Origin: JBGPBY01 sp041481485
GTDB taxonomy: Bacteria; Acidobacteriota; Terriglobia; 20CM-2-55-15
Direction of reading: 5' to 3'
NCBI GenBank assembly: GCA_041481485.1
Contig: JBGPBY010000089.1
Coordinates: 1 to 18,098 of the forward strand
Length of the DNA: 18,098 nucleotides
The notes below the pieces were generated by a model, which did no database searches, was not told where the DNA came from, and worked only from the letters and a program-made list of their open reading frames with translations. The translations under genes were made by a program, and so were the position numbers. Position 1 is the first letter of the stretch, and each line of letters begins with the position of its first letter. Shown here piece after piece: positions 7,936 to 15,082 of the stretch.

Positions 7936-9842
7936 GGTGGGGTGAGAGCGCATTGATTTCGCCAGTCGCTTCGGGATTGCACAGGTGCGAACCGGAGGTT
8001 GTGTCGATCGTAGATGAGTTTGAACGTGCAATTGGTCCCATGAAGAAGATGAATCCGAAGTGTGTAAGGCAGCAATGCCGTTGAACTCGGCGGTTTCCCC
8101 GGATCGTTATCGGACCAGTCCCGAGACAATGACAGCGTTGCACCGTTTAGCCATGCGCGCGTGTCTTCGCCTGGCGAAATGTGGTACGTATCCAATGATT
8201 GATCGGGCTCCCCCAATGCTACCTGAACGGAAGAAGGGGCTTCTGGGTATGCCAATGCGGCCCGAAGTGGAAACTGAAGCGCCCGGACGACGTCGGAAAC
8301 CAGATAGACACCCGGCCAGCCCGAGAAACCGCCAAGCACCGAACTTGGAAGCAATGCCAGAAGCGCTGAAATGCACAGCGGCATGAGACGCTTTGCGGCC
8401 CAGGACATGGAATCCGGAATCTGCCGATGAAACCATCTGAAGCTCTGCATGGAACCCACACACAGCAGAACAATGGGAAGCAGGAAAAGACTGATGCGAT
8501 ACACCTCGTACGGTACATCAAAACTATACGTGAATGGGTTGAGCTGGAATCGCGCAATCCTGTGCTGCAACGACGACTGAATAAGGACTGCGCCCTGTCG
8601 AGAAAACCAATTCCCGGCGGCCGCAACGGCGAGGATCGCTCCCGCAGAAGGAATGAAAAATAACACGGCACGCATCATGCCCCTCACCATGCTCGAACAC
8701 CAGAACCCAAACACGCAGATTGCGAAGGGCATCCCAAGGGAATCTACGCTCAAGGGATCAAACAGACGTGGGTATTCAGAACCCAGAAAATGTTTTCCGG
8801 CGAAGATCGATGTCGGAATCAGCAACAGACAAATCGCGCTGACCGCAAGTGCCATTACCAATTTGATCAGCCAATGCAGTCCCGCAGAAATGGGAAGGGT
8901 CAGGTGCCAGGAGTGAATCCCGGAATTACGTTCTTCGCCCAGAGATATCGCGCCTGCAGTGAGAGTCGTTGCAATCATGAAAGCGGCATAAAGCATGGAA
9001 TACAAGCCGAGCGGAAGCCCATGCGCTCTGATTTCGTCGGATACATTTAAGAACCAAACTCCCAGCGCCAGCCATCCAAGGACAAATAGTCCGGCAACCG
9101 CCCAAACCGGCTTCAACATCCCCAGTTCCTTGCGGATGAGATTCAGGTAAAGCTGATTGGGCCGGCAATGCAGCCAACTCGTCATTCCGGATGGCATCCA
9201 TCCTGATGCGGTCAGGAAGTCCGTACCCTGTGCATCGCCGGTGACTTCGAATACCGCAAATATTCGGCGCCCAAGCCAGATCGTGAGCACGGCATAGGCA
9301 AGTTGGATGCAAAATGCAGCGACGAAATTCGTATTCCACCCCAGGAGTTCGATCCCCATAGTTACGAGGACAACGCCTATCAGATTCAGAGCCGTCGCAC
9401 CGACAATAGATCGCGTAACGAACGTCCAAAATGCTGCGGAACAAGTGATCATCAGTACATAGAAGATCACGTTCGATCCGTTATGCAGGACGTTATACCA
9501 GCGAGCAGGCGCAAACCGGCCGTAGCTATTTTCGATCACGTAAAGGAGGTATGGGACAGATGCGATTAATACTGCGATGCCGGAGAGCCGCGACTTCTGC
9601 CACCAGAATGCCATCCGGTCCACGGGCTGGCTGAGCAAAAGAGAAATCGTCTTGTTCTGAAACTCATAACCGAAGGAATAAGCGGCCAGGAATGGAACTC
9701 CGACAAAAAACACCAGATCGTTGGCTTCCCGCCAAAGCCACTGCCGGATTCCCAATGAAACTGCATAAGCGATCATCACCACAGATAAAGGTGCCAAAAG
9801 GATTCGGATTTCTGCTTGCGTGTCCTTTCGTAGCATGATCAT
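7932..9842 (-). CDS. ABC-2 type permease with two membrane halves in one chain
   Basis: A 636-aa inner-membrane protein and the last gene of the regulator-ATPase-permease unit. Its ATG overlaps the ATPase stop as ATGA (9839-9842). Residues about 1-200 form one set of about six membrane segments with FGYEFQNKTISLLLSQPVDR (57-76). A second set begins about 233 (LNLIRKELGMLKPVWAVAGL) and carries the matching phrase LGEERNSGIHSWHLTLPI (301-318), running to about 500. This suggests two ABC-2 permease domains fused in tandem. The last ~130 residues are mostly polar after one more helix and could lie outside the membrane. It probably works with the adjacent ATPase as an exporter. Bacitracin, lipid or peptide substrates are all possible; nothing in the sequence decides. 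A second in-frame ATG two codons in is an equally possible start. Confidence 0.85.
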   Translation of the reverse strand: MIMLRKDTQAEIRILLAPLSVVMIAYAVSLGIRQWLWREANDLVFFVGVPFLAAYSFGYEFQNKTISLLLSQPVDRMAFWWQKSRLSGIAVLIASVPYLLYVIENSYGRFAPARWYNVLHNGSNVIFYVLMITCSAAFWTFVTRSIVGATALNLIGVVLVTMGIELLGWNTNFVAAFCIQLAYAVLTIWLGRRIFAVFEVTGDAQGTDFLTASGWMPSGMTSWLHCRPNQLYLNLIRKELGMLKPVWAVAGLFVLGWLALGVWFLNVSDEIRAHGLPLGLYSMLYAAFMIATTLTAGAISLGEERNSGIHSWHLTLPISAGLHWLIKLVMALAVSAICLLLIPTSIFAGKHFLGSEYPRLFDPLSVDSLGMPFAICVFGFWCSSMVRGMMRAVLFFIPSAGAILAVAAAGNWFSRQGAVLIQSSLQHRIARFQLNPFTYSFDVPYEVYRISLFLLPIVLLCVGSMQSFRWFHRQIPDSMSWAAKRLMPLCISALLALLPSSVLGGFSGWPGVYLVSDVVRALQFPLRAALAYPEAPSSVQVALGEPDQSLDTYHISPGEDTRAWLNGATLSLSRDWSDNDPGKPPSSTALLPYTLRIHLLHGTNCTFKLIYDRHNLRFAPVQSRSDWRNQCALTPP

Positions 9843-10744
9843 GCTTTCTCCGACGACTGCAACGCGGCGACAAAGATTTCCTCGAGCGTCAATGCTTCAA
9901 CCGACAGTGCTTCAGGAGCATATTGCTGGAGGCGCAACATCAATTCATTGCTGCCACCATTAGCGATCAATTCCAGTTCGCGGCCGTCGCGGCGCACCTG
10001 AATCGCCCCCGACAGATCGAGACCCGGCGGATTGCCCGCAAATCGGGCTCGGATCTTTCGATACCGCTCGCGGGCTTGATCGGCTTCGAGGGTTAAGACA
10101 TTCTTACCGCCATCCATCAGCGTGAATTCATCGATGAGACCTTCAAATTCGGTGATAAGGTGGGTCGAAACGAAAATCGTGCGGTTGCCGGGATCGCCTT
10201 CCTGATACGCACCAATCACGGTCTCAATGAACTCACGCCGGACAATCGGGTCCAGCCCAGAAGTCGGTTCATCGAGAATCAACAGTTCCGTGTCAGGACA
10301 GACCGCGGCAATCAGCGCAACCTGAGTGCGCTGACCTTTCGAAAGTGCGCTAACTCGCTTGGCCGGATCGAGGCGGAATCGTTCGATCAATTCCACTTCG
10401 GCTCTGCGATTCCATTTCTTCCGGAACGACGCAAGGTAGTCCAACGTTTCCTGAACTGTCATCCAAGGGTAGAAAGCTATCTGGTCGGGCACATACGCCA
10501 GGCGGCTCTTCACCGCAACTTCATGTTTCGCAGGAGCCATGCCGAAGACCCGAACTGAACCGCTTTGCGGCCGCAACAGATTCAGGAGGCATTTCATCGT
10601 CGTTGTCTTTCCCGCACCATTGCGCCCCAGCAGGCCGTAACACCGTCCGGGGCGGACGGTGAGATTCAATCCGTGAACAGCTTCGGATTTTCCATAGGCG
10701 TAGGTGAGGTTTTCAATGTCTATGGCATTGGGCATAGAACTCAT
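9839..10744 (-). CDS. ABC transporter ATP-binding protein
   Basis: A 301-aa ATPase of the ABC-2 export class, expected to energise the downstream permease. It has Walker A GRNGAGKTT (40-48), Q-loop YVPDQ (Gln88), signature LSKGQ (134-138, a variant of LSGGQ seen in this class), Walker B LLILDE (154-159) followed by PTSGLD, and H-loop STH (His195). The C-terminal ~80 residues (ARFAGNPPGLDLSGAIQVRR onward) are the usual accessory region. Its ATG overlaps the regulator stop as ATGA (10741-10744), and its stop overlaps the permease start the same way, so the three genes are translated as one coupled unit. The layout matches Bacillus YtrABC-type loci. All nucleotide-binding residues are present, so it should be active. 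Confidence 0.95.
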   Translation of the reverse strand: MSSMPNAIDIENLTYAYGKSEAVHGLNLTVRPGRCYGLLGRNGAGKTTTMKCLLNLLRPQSGSVRVFGMAPAKHEVAVKSRLAYVPDQIAFYPWMTVQETLDYLASFRKKWNRRAEVELIERFRLDPAKRVSALSKGQRTQVALIAAVCPDTELLILDEPTSGLDPIVRREFIETVIGAYQEGDPGNRTIFVSTHLITEFEGLIDEFTLMDGGKNVLTLEADQARERYRKIRARFAGNPPGLDLSGAIQVRRDGRELELIANGGSNELMLRLQQYAPEALSVEALTLEEIFVAALQSSEKA

Positions 10745-11139
10745 GCGAATTCCTTCCGTTTGGTGTCGAGCGCGTTCAGACGTTCCTCAACCAGGTCGAG
10801 GAGTTCCGCACGGCTGAGCTGTAAGTGATGGGACTGAACGATGAGTTGATCGATGGTCTCCGCCAATAGCCTGCGTCGGACATCTTTGCGCAGCGGAGAC
10901 TGGTTCGATTTGAGAAAGCAACCTTTGCCGGTGATGGTCTCGATGACGCCGTTGCTTTCGAGTTCGCCATAGGCCTTGGCGACCGTGTTTCGGTTGATGC
11001 GCAGCGCTTCGGCGAGAGGACGAATCGATGGGAGCGCTTCACCGGGGCGAAGGGCACCGGAGGCGGCCAGGGATTTCACCTGATCGACGATCTGGAGGTA
11101 AACCGGCATACCCGATTTGAAGTTAATGTGAAGCTTCAT
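10741..11139 (-). CDS. GntR-family (YtrA-type) transcriptional repressor
   Basis: A short winged-helix regulator, 132 aa from the chosen start MKLHINFKSGMPVYLQIVDQ. Residues about 10-75 are the GntR DNA-binding domain, with SLAASGALRPGEALPSIRPL, then LRINRNTVAKAYGELESNGV, then ETITGKGCFL. The tail (VRRRLLAETIDQLIVQSHHL onward) is the brief dimer-forming helix pair of YtrA-type members, with no separate ligand domain. An in-frame ATG six codons upstream (11155-11157) gives 138 aa. I prefer 11139 because an 18-bp palindrome and the predicted -10 box cover the upstream ATG region; neither ATG has a good ribosome binding site. It probably represses its own operon and is relieved when the exporter is needed; the inducer is unknown. 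Confidence 0.9.
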   Translation of the reverse strand: MKLHINFKSGMPVYLQIVDQVKSLAASGALRPGEALPSIRPLAEALRINRNTVAKAYGELESNGVIETITGKGCFLKSNQSPLRKDVRRRLLAETIDQLIVQSHHLQLSRAELLDLVEERLNALDTKRKEFA

Positions 11140-11152
11140 GGCGACGAATACT

Positions 11153-11170
11153 GTCATAGAACACTATGAC
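11153..11170. promoter_or_regulatory. probable GntR operator, perfect palindrome
   Basis: GTCATAG-AACA-CTATGAC is a perfect 7-bp inverted repeat with a 4-nt spacer. It overlaps the predicted -10 box of the leftward promoter and the upstream candidate ATG of the regulator. Position and symmetry fit autorepression by the adjacent YtrA-type protein. That the protein binds here is inference. Confidence 0.7.
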
Positions 11171-11190
11171 GGTTGGCTGCGGCGTGTCAA
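11163..11190 (-). promoter_or_regulatory. promoter of the GntR-ABC operon
   Basis: Read on the minus strand, TTGACA (11185-11190) is a perfect -35 box and CATAGT (11163-11168) is a 4/6 match to -10, separated by 16 bp. Transcription would start near 11156, leaving a short leader of about 17 nt before the ATG at 11139. The -10 box lies inside the right arm of the operator palindrome, as expected for a repressor site. Confidence 0.6.
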
Positions 11191-11251
11191 TACATTATTG
11201 AAGGGGCGGACTCGTGGGCGGTAGAGGACACATGAAACAATTTTCACTGGC

Positions 11252-11298
11252 GGTACCCCTCACCCGGCCTTCGGCCACCCTCTCCCGTTGGGAGAGGG
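11252..11298 (+). repeat. CCCTCACC/GGGAGAGGG intergenic repeat, third copy
   Basis: It begins GGTACCCCTCACC, continues with GGCC-TTC-GGCC, and ends with a perfect 9-bp hairpin CCCTCTCCC-GTT-GGGAGAGGG (11278-11298). The two ends match the copy at 7120-7170, while the middle stem differs in sequence but still pairs. It lies 75 bp upstream of the VOC gene. Confidence 0.88.
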
Positions 11299-11360
11299 AT
11301 TTGTCCTCAAGATCAAACCTTGATGTCGATTTTGTGCGGCCTCGTTCGATTAACACCCAG

Positions 11361-11367
11361 AAGGAGG
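11361..11367 (+). promoter_or_regulatory. strong ribosome binding site fixing the VOC start
   Basis: AAGGAGG lies five bases before the GTG at 11373. It excludes the longer frame that starts at 11214 and runs through the repeat. Confidence 0.85.
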
Positions 11368-11372
11368 ACAAC

Positions 11373-11789
11373 GTGAAGGAAATCTGCACCTATCTGCTAT
11401 TCAATGGAAATTGCCGGGAGGCGATGAAGTTTTACAAACAAAGTATTGGGGGAGAACTCCAGATCATGCCGTACTCTCAGGCGCCGGACACACCGAAGGA
11501 GGCGAAGGATCTGGTGATTCATGCGCGATTGTCCATGGGCAGCGCCATGACTCTGATGGCTTCCGATGCCATGCCGGGAAAGCCCGTACAAAACGGAAAC
11601 AATTTTTCCGTGAGCGTTCAGTGTGATAACGACGACGAGGTGTCGAGTCTGTTTTCGGCCATCAGCGCCAAGGGCAAGGTGACGATGCCGCTGGCAGACA
11701 CGTTCTGGGGCGCGCGCTTTGGAATGTGCACGGATCAATTCGGCATCAACTGGATGTTCAATTTTCAGAAGACGCCGTTGAAAATGTAA
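11373..11789 (+). CDS. PhnB-like VOC superfamily protein
   Basis: A 138-aa cytoplasmic protein of the vicinal-oxygen-chelate (glyoxalase/bleomycin-resistance) fold, PhnB/3-demethylubiquinone-methyltransferase-like group. It opens KEICTYLLFNGNCREAMKFYKQSIGGEL, has SMGSAMTLMASDAMPGKPV in the middle, and SVSVQCDNDDEVSSLFSAIS plus FWGARFGMCTDQFGINWMFN near the end, the usual PhnB series. The start is GTG 11373, set by an excellent ribosome binding site AAGGAGG (11361-11367). A longer open frame from 11214 only translates the intergenic repeat. Typical metal ligands of true glyoxalases are not evident, and the enzymatic role of this subgroup is mostly unknown. It is a lone gene, followed after 6 bp by a REPIN-like element. 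Confidence 0.92.
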   Translation: MKEICTYLLFNGNCREAMKFYKQSIGGELQIMPYSQAPDTPKEAKDLVIHARLSMGSAMTLMASDAMPGKPVQNGNNFSVSVQCDNDDEVSSLFSAISAKGKVTMPLADTFWGARFGMCTDQFGINWMFNFQKTPLKM

Positions 11790-11795
11790 TCTGCA

Positions 11796-11879
11796 AATGT
11801 AGGGGCGGTCTATGACCGCCCGCAATTATGAGGAATGCAATCCTCCGAATTGTGGGCGGTCACAGACCGCCCCTACATT
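11796..11879. repeat. complete 84-bp REPIN-like nested palindrome
   Basis: The left arm is AATGTAGG then GGCGGTCTATGACCGCCC then GCAATT; the right arm is its reverse complement with few differences. Each arm contains its own GGGCGGTC/GACCGCCC hairpin. The centre holds a third stem, GAGGA-ATGCAA-TCCTC (11830-11845), placed exactly at the midpoint. The whole unit can fold as one long hairpin or as three small ones, the design of a REP doublet (REPIN). It starts 6 bp after the VOC stop and its right flank GGGGAATCGC (11880-11889) recurs beside the copy near 17938. Confidence 0.88.
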
Positions 11880-11904
11880 GGGGAATCGCATTCATTCACA
11901 GTTT

Positions 11905-11922
11905 CATAAACCGCGCCTACAG
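11905..11922. repeat. degenerate REP half that supplies the YraN stop codon
   Basis: CATAAACCGCGCCTACAG matches the right end of the REP element (CATAGACCGCCCCTACAG) at 16 of 18 positions. On the minus strand its CTG-TAG gives the last leucine and stop codon of the YraN-family gene. Confidence 0.65.
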
Positions 11923-12285
11923 CTGCTTCTCGCGAAAAGCGTCGCGAAGGAGGCGGAACTCCGCTTTCTGGTTTGGGCGGACAGAGACCGCAAGGACATC
12001 GAAGCGATACATGCTATGATGCCGGAATCGCGCCATGTACGATCGGGCGGCGCGGATGACACGCTGCTGTTTTCGGAATCCGACGGCGTCTTCAGGGGGC
12101 GTATCACTTCTCCGGGCTTTCACTTCGACAAAAACCAGTTGATCGCCGTCCCATGCAATCAGATCCACTTCACCGCTGCGGACGCGGTATCCTGAGGCAA
12201 TTACGCGAAATCCGAGAGTGCGCAGGTAAGCGGCGCCATCGATTTCGGAACGGCGTCCGAATGAAAGCAGCCGGCGCCACCACAT
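11917..12285 (-). CDS. yraN: YraN family protein (UPF0102), endonuclease-like fold
   Basis: A 122-aa cytoplasmic protein, the normal length for the YraN/UPF0102 family. It shows the PD-(D/E)XK-like core: GEVDLIAWDGDQLVFVEVKAR, with Glu39, Asp41, Glu54 and Lys56 as the likely metal and catalytic residues. FRKQQRVIRAARSYMA follows, as usual in the family. The fold resembles Holliday-junction resolvases, but a physiological role is not settled. It is the third gene of the cysS-aminotransferase-yraN group; its ATG overlaps the aminotransferase stop by one base (TGATG). Its final Leu codon and TAG stop appear to come from a degenerate REP element (11905-11922), so the native C-terminus may have been a few residues different. 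Confidence 0.92.
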   Translation of the reverse strand: MWWRRLLSFGRRSEIDGAAYLRTLGFRVIASGYRVRSGEVDLIAWDGDQLVFVEVKARRSDTPPEDAVGFRKQQRVIRAARSYMARFRHHSMYRFDVLAVSVRPNQKAEFRLLRDAFREKQL

Positions 12286-13634
12286 CAGACCGATGCAGCA
12301 GTCATGGCCTCATCCAGAATGCGCACCGCGCAGTCCACCTGATCTTCGTCAATGATCAGTGGAGGAGACAGCCGGATTGTAGACGGGCCGGCGCCGAGCA
12401 CGAGCAGACCGCGGTTGAAACACTCCTGAATCAGCGAATCGCGCAACACCGGATTCCAAATATTTGAACCTGGTTCTCGGACGATCTCGACACCAACCAT
12501 TAATCCGATACCGCGCACATCGCCGATCAACGGATGACGCTTGCGAAGATCGGTCAGGCGGCTTTTCAGCAACACGCCCATCTTGCCGGCATTCGCCATG
12601 TACTTTTCCTGCAACAGCCGGATGGTTTCGAGTGCAGCTGCAAGACTGACGGGATTTCCCCCAAATGTGGATGCGTGCGCTCCCGGTTCCCAGGTCATCA
12701 GTTCTGCACGAGCCATGGTGACGCCCAACGGCAGGCCGGAAGCAATGCCCTTTGCGATGGCGACGATATCCGGCCGGCAATTGAAGTGTTCGAACGCGAA
12801 CATCTTTCCGGTGCGTCCCATTCCGCTTTGCACTTCATCGGCGATCAGCAGGATTCCATAGTTGCGCGCAATCTTCTCCAATGCCGTCAGGAAGTGGGGC
12901 GGCGGAATCACATAGCCGCCCTCGCCCTGTATGGCCTCCACGACGATCGCGGCGACTTCGTCGGGTGAAACGGTCGTGCGGAAGACGACTTCTTCCAGAT
13001 ACTCCAGCACGGCTTCTCCGACGGTTTCAGGTTTTGCGCCAAGCGGACAGCGGAAAGGATTCGGATAAGGGATATGAGTCACACCCGACAGAAGCGGGCC
13101 AAAGCCGCGGCGCTGAACCGGCCTGGAGGCCGTCAGAGACAAGGCTCCCATGGTCCGCCCGTGAAATGAATTACGAAACGCAATCAGTTGATGGCGCCGG
13201 GTGGCGTATCGTGCCAGCTTGATGGAAGCTTCAATGGCCTCGGCGCCGGAATTCCCGAAGAAGCAGCGCCATTCTGTTCCTCCGGGCATGAGCGACTCCA
13301 GCTTTTGAGCAAGCTGTGGCATTTGCCGGTAGTAGAAATCTGTGCCGGACATATGAATCAGAGTGGACGACTGCTCATGAATGGCGCGCACCACATCCGG
13401 ATGACAATGTCCGGTGGAAACCACGGCAATGCCGGCGCTGAAATCCAGAAAGCGGTTTCCGTCCGGATCTTCGACAATAGCGCCGCTGGCGCGTTCCGCA
13501 ACCAGAGGATAGGAGCGCGTATATGACGGTGAAATGTAGCGTTGATCCTGTTCGATGACCGCCTGCGCTTCCGGTCCGGGAAGCGGCGTCACGATGCTGG
13601 GCAGTTTTCCCAAATCCACTACTTGCGTCGCCAT
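12285..13634 (-). CDS. class III PLP-dependent aminotransferase (GabT/ArgD-like)
   Basis: A 449-aa cytoplasmic enzyme of fold-type I, omega-aminotransferase subgroup III. Landmarks: FFGNSGAEAIEASIKLAR (125-142, phosphate binding), SFHGRT (156-161), Glu-rich VEAIQGEGGYV (232-242), ADEVQSGMGRTG (265-276, Asp266 contacts the pyridine nitrogen), AKGIASGLPLG with Lys295 as Schiff-base lysine, and STFGGNP. All catalytic residues are present. The N-terminal YISPSYTRSYPLV text resembles a 4-aminobutyrate/acetylornithine-like group that includes archaeal amino-acid racemases, so racemase activity is an alternative to transamination. I leave the gene symbol empty. The ATG lies 16 bp inside the cysS 3' end, so it is coupled to cysS. 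No arginine or GABA pathway genes are nearby to fix the substrate. Confidence 0.93.
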   Translation of the reverse strand: MATQVVDLGKLPSIVTPLPGPEAQAVIEQDQRYISPSYTRSYPLVAERASGAIVEDPDGNRFLDFSAGIAVVSTGHCHPDVVRAIHEQSSTLIHMSGTDFYYRQMPQLAQKLESLMPGGTEWRCFFGNSGAEAIEASIKLARYATRRHQLIAFRNSFHGRTMGALSLTASRPVQRRGFGPLLSGVTHIPYPNPFRCPLGAKPETVGEAVLEYLEEVVFRTTVSPDEVAAIVVEAIQGEGGYVIPPPHFLTALEKIARNYGILLIADEVQSGMGRTGKMFAFEHFNCRPDIVAIAKGIASGLPLGVTMARAELMTWEPGAHASTFGGNPVSLAAALETIRLLQEKYMANAGKMGVLLKSRLTDLRKRHPLIGDVRGIGLMVGVEIVREPGSNIWNPVLRDSLIQECFNRGLLVLGAGPSTIRLSPPLIIDEDQVDCAVRILDEAMTAASV

Positions 13635-15016
13635 TTCATACCCTCGCGAGTATCTTCAACGATGATTCCACGGTCAGTCAGTTCATTCCGAATGCGATCC
13701 GATGCCGCGAAATCCCGATTCTTCCGTGCTTCCAACCTCTGCGATACGAGAGCTTCAATTTCCGTGTCGTCCACTTCTTCACGCTTGTCCGAAGGAATAA
13801 TGGCCAATCGCTGATCGACAACCGCAAGCCAGGCGAGAATTTCCCGCCGGTTTTCCGCATGAAGCGTGCCTTCGGCCATTGCGGTATTGGCCTCCCGAAT
13901 CAAAATCGAGAGAGCCCCAAGCGCTTCCGCCGTGTTGAGGTCATCATCGAGACCGGACTCGAATCGCTCGTCCGCAACCGACACGGCTTCCGAAATTTTT
14001 GGATTTCCGCCCGGCGGCAGATGAGATGAATTCATCCGGAAAATGAATTCCCGTATGCGGTCCAGGCGGCGCTGCTCGGAAACAATTCCGTCAAGGGTGA
14101 AATTCAGCTGCTTGCGATATTGCACCGAGAGCAGCAGGCTTCGAATCGCCAGAGGATCGTATCCCTTCGCAATCAGGTCGCGCAAAGTGAAGTAGTTGCC
14201 CTTGGACTTGGACATCTTCTGACCGTCAACGAGCAGGTGCTCGCCGTGAATCCAGAAGCGTGAGAAGGGCCGCAAGGTAACAGCCTCGCTTTGGGCAATT
14301 TCATTTTCGTGATGAGGGAAAATGTTGTCGACGCCTCCACAATGAATGTCCAGGGTTTCTCCCAGGTTTTTCATCGCCATTGCAGAGCATTCCAGATGCC
14401 ATCCGGGACGCCCGACGCCAAATGGCGCCTCCCATCGCGGTTCGCGATCGTCTTTCGGTGCTTTCCACAGCACGAAGTCGTTGGGCTGCTCCTTTTCGTA
14501 TTCATCCGCATCGATGCGGGCGCCAACTTTCAGCTCCCGCGTATCGAGCCGCGATAGCCGGCCGTATTCCGGAAAACTCGAGATCCGATAGTAAATCGAA
14601 TCGCCCTCTCGATAGGCGTGCCCGCTGGCGAGCAGTCGCTCAACCAACTGAATCATTTCCGGAATGTAGCCGGTCGCCGGTGTGATGATGTCGGGCCGTT
14701 CGATGCGCAACTTCGCGCTGTCTTCGAAAAATGCCTCGACGAATGGCGCTGTGAACGTACGGATATCGATGCCGAGTTCGCCGGAACGCCGGATAATTTT
14801 GTCGTCAATATCCGTGATATTCATCACGTGAACCAGTTTCCAGGGCTTGCTTCGAAGATGACGGCGCAGAACATCTTCAAAGACATAGGTGCGAAAATTC
14901 CCAATATGCGCAAAGTCGTAGACCGTTGGCCCGCAGGTATACATTCGGACGGTATCGGCATCCGCCGGCGTGAAAGCTTCCGTAGTTCGCGTCAGAGTAT
15001 TCGTTAATTTAAACAT
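13619..15016 (-). CDS. cysS: cysteinyl-tRNA synthetase
   Basis: This enzyme charges tRNA-Cys with cysteine in the cytosol. At 465 aa it matches the usual bacterial length. The class I signature appears as FAHIGNFR (about 35-42) and KMSKS (267-271). The zinc site typical of CysRS is intact: Cys28 (YTCGPT), Cys210 (WHLECSAM), and His235 with Glu239 (FPHHENE). The opening MFKLTNTLTRTTEAFTP and the helical anticodon-binding end (VSQRLEARKNRDFAASDRIR, then LTDRGIIVEDT) are standard. A GGGA sits a few bases before the ATG. It is first in a leftward group with the aminotransferase and yraN, and divergent from the VWFA gene across 66 bp. This is likely an essential housekeeping gene. Confidence 0.98.
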   Translation of the reverse strand: MFKLTNTLTRTTEAFTPADADTVRMYTCGPTVYDFAHIGNFRTYVFEDVLRRHLRSKPWKLVHVMNITDIDDKIIRRSGELGIDIRTFTAPFVEAFFEDSAKLRIERPDIITPATGYIPEMIQLVERLLASGHAYREGDSIYYRISSFPEYGRLSRLDTRELKVGARIDADEYEKEQPNDFVLWKAPKDDREPRWEAPFGVGRPGWHLECSAMAMKNLGETLDIHCGGVDNIFPHHENEIAQSEAVTLRPFSRFWIHGEHLLVDGQKMSKSKGNYFTLRDLIAKGYDPLAIRSLLLSVQYRKQLNFTLDGIVSEQRRLDRIREFIFRMNSSHLPPGGNPKISEAVSVADERFESGLDDDLNTAEALGALSILIREANTAMAEGTLHAENRREILAWLAVVDQRLAIIPSDKREEVDDTEIEALVSQRLEARKNRDFAASDRIRNELTDRGIIVEDTREGMKWRRK

Positions 15017-15038
15017 GGGTCCCTGGGAGAGAATTGCG

Positions 15039-15067
15039 TTTACACTTCGTCTAAATCACGAGTAAAC
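15039..15067. promoter_or_regulatory. inverted repeat in the cysS/VWFA divergent promoter region
   Basis: GTTTAC (15039-15044) and GTAAAC (15062-15067) are perfect inverted copies 17 bp apart. On the plus strand TTTACA and TAAACA have promoter-like spacing (17 bp), and the mirror arrangement works on the minus strand (TTTACT then TGTAAA). It could be a bidirectional promoter, a regulator site, or both. The match to consensus boxes is moderate. Confidence 0.4.
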
Positions 15068-15082
15068 AGGGGTCATGATAGC

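Noticed and set aside
11203..11223. GGGGCGGACTCGTGGGCGGTA as another REP copy
   Set aside because: It shares GGGGCGG and GGGCGGT, but the arms are direct, not inverted, and the loop region does not match; possibly a very old remnant.
11214..11372. 53-residue N-terminal extension of the VOC protein
   Set aside because: It translates the intergenic repeat (VPLTRPSATLSRWERDL is the repeat read as protein), and AAGGAGG fixes the start at 11373.
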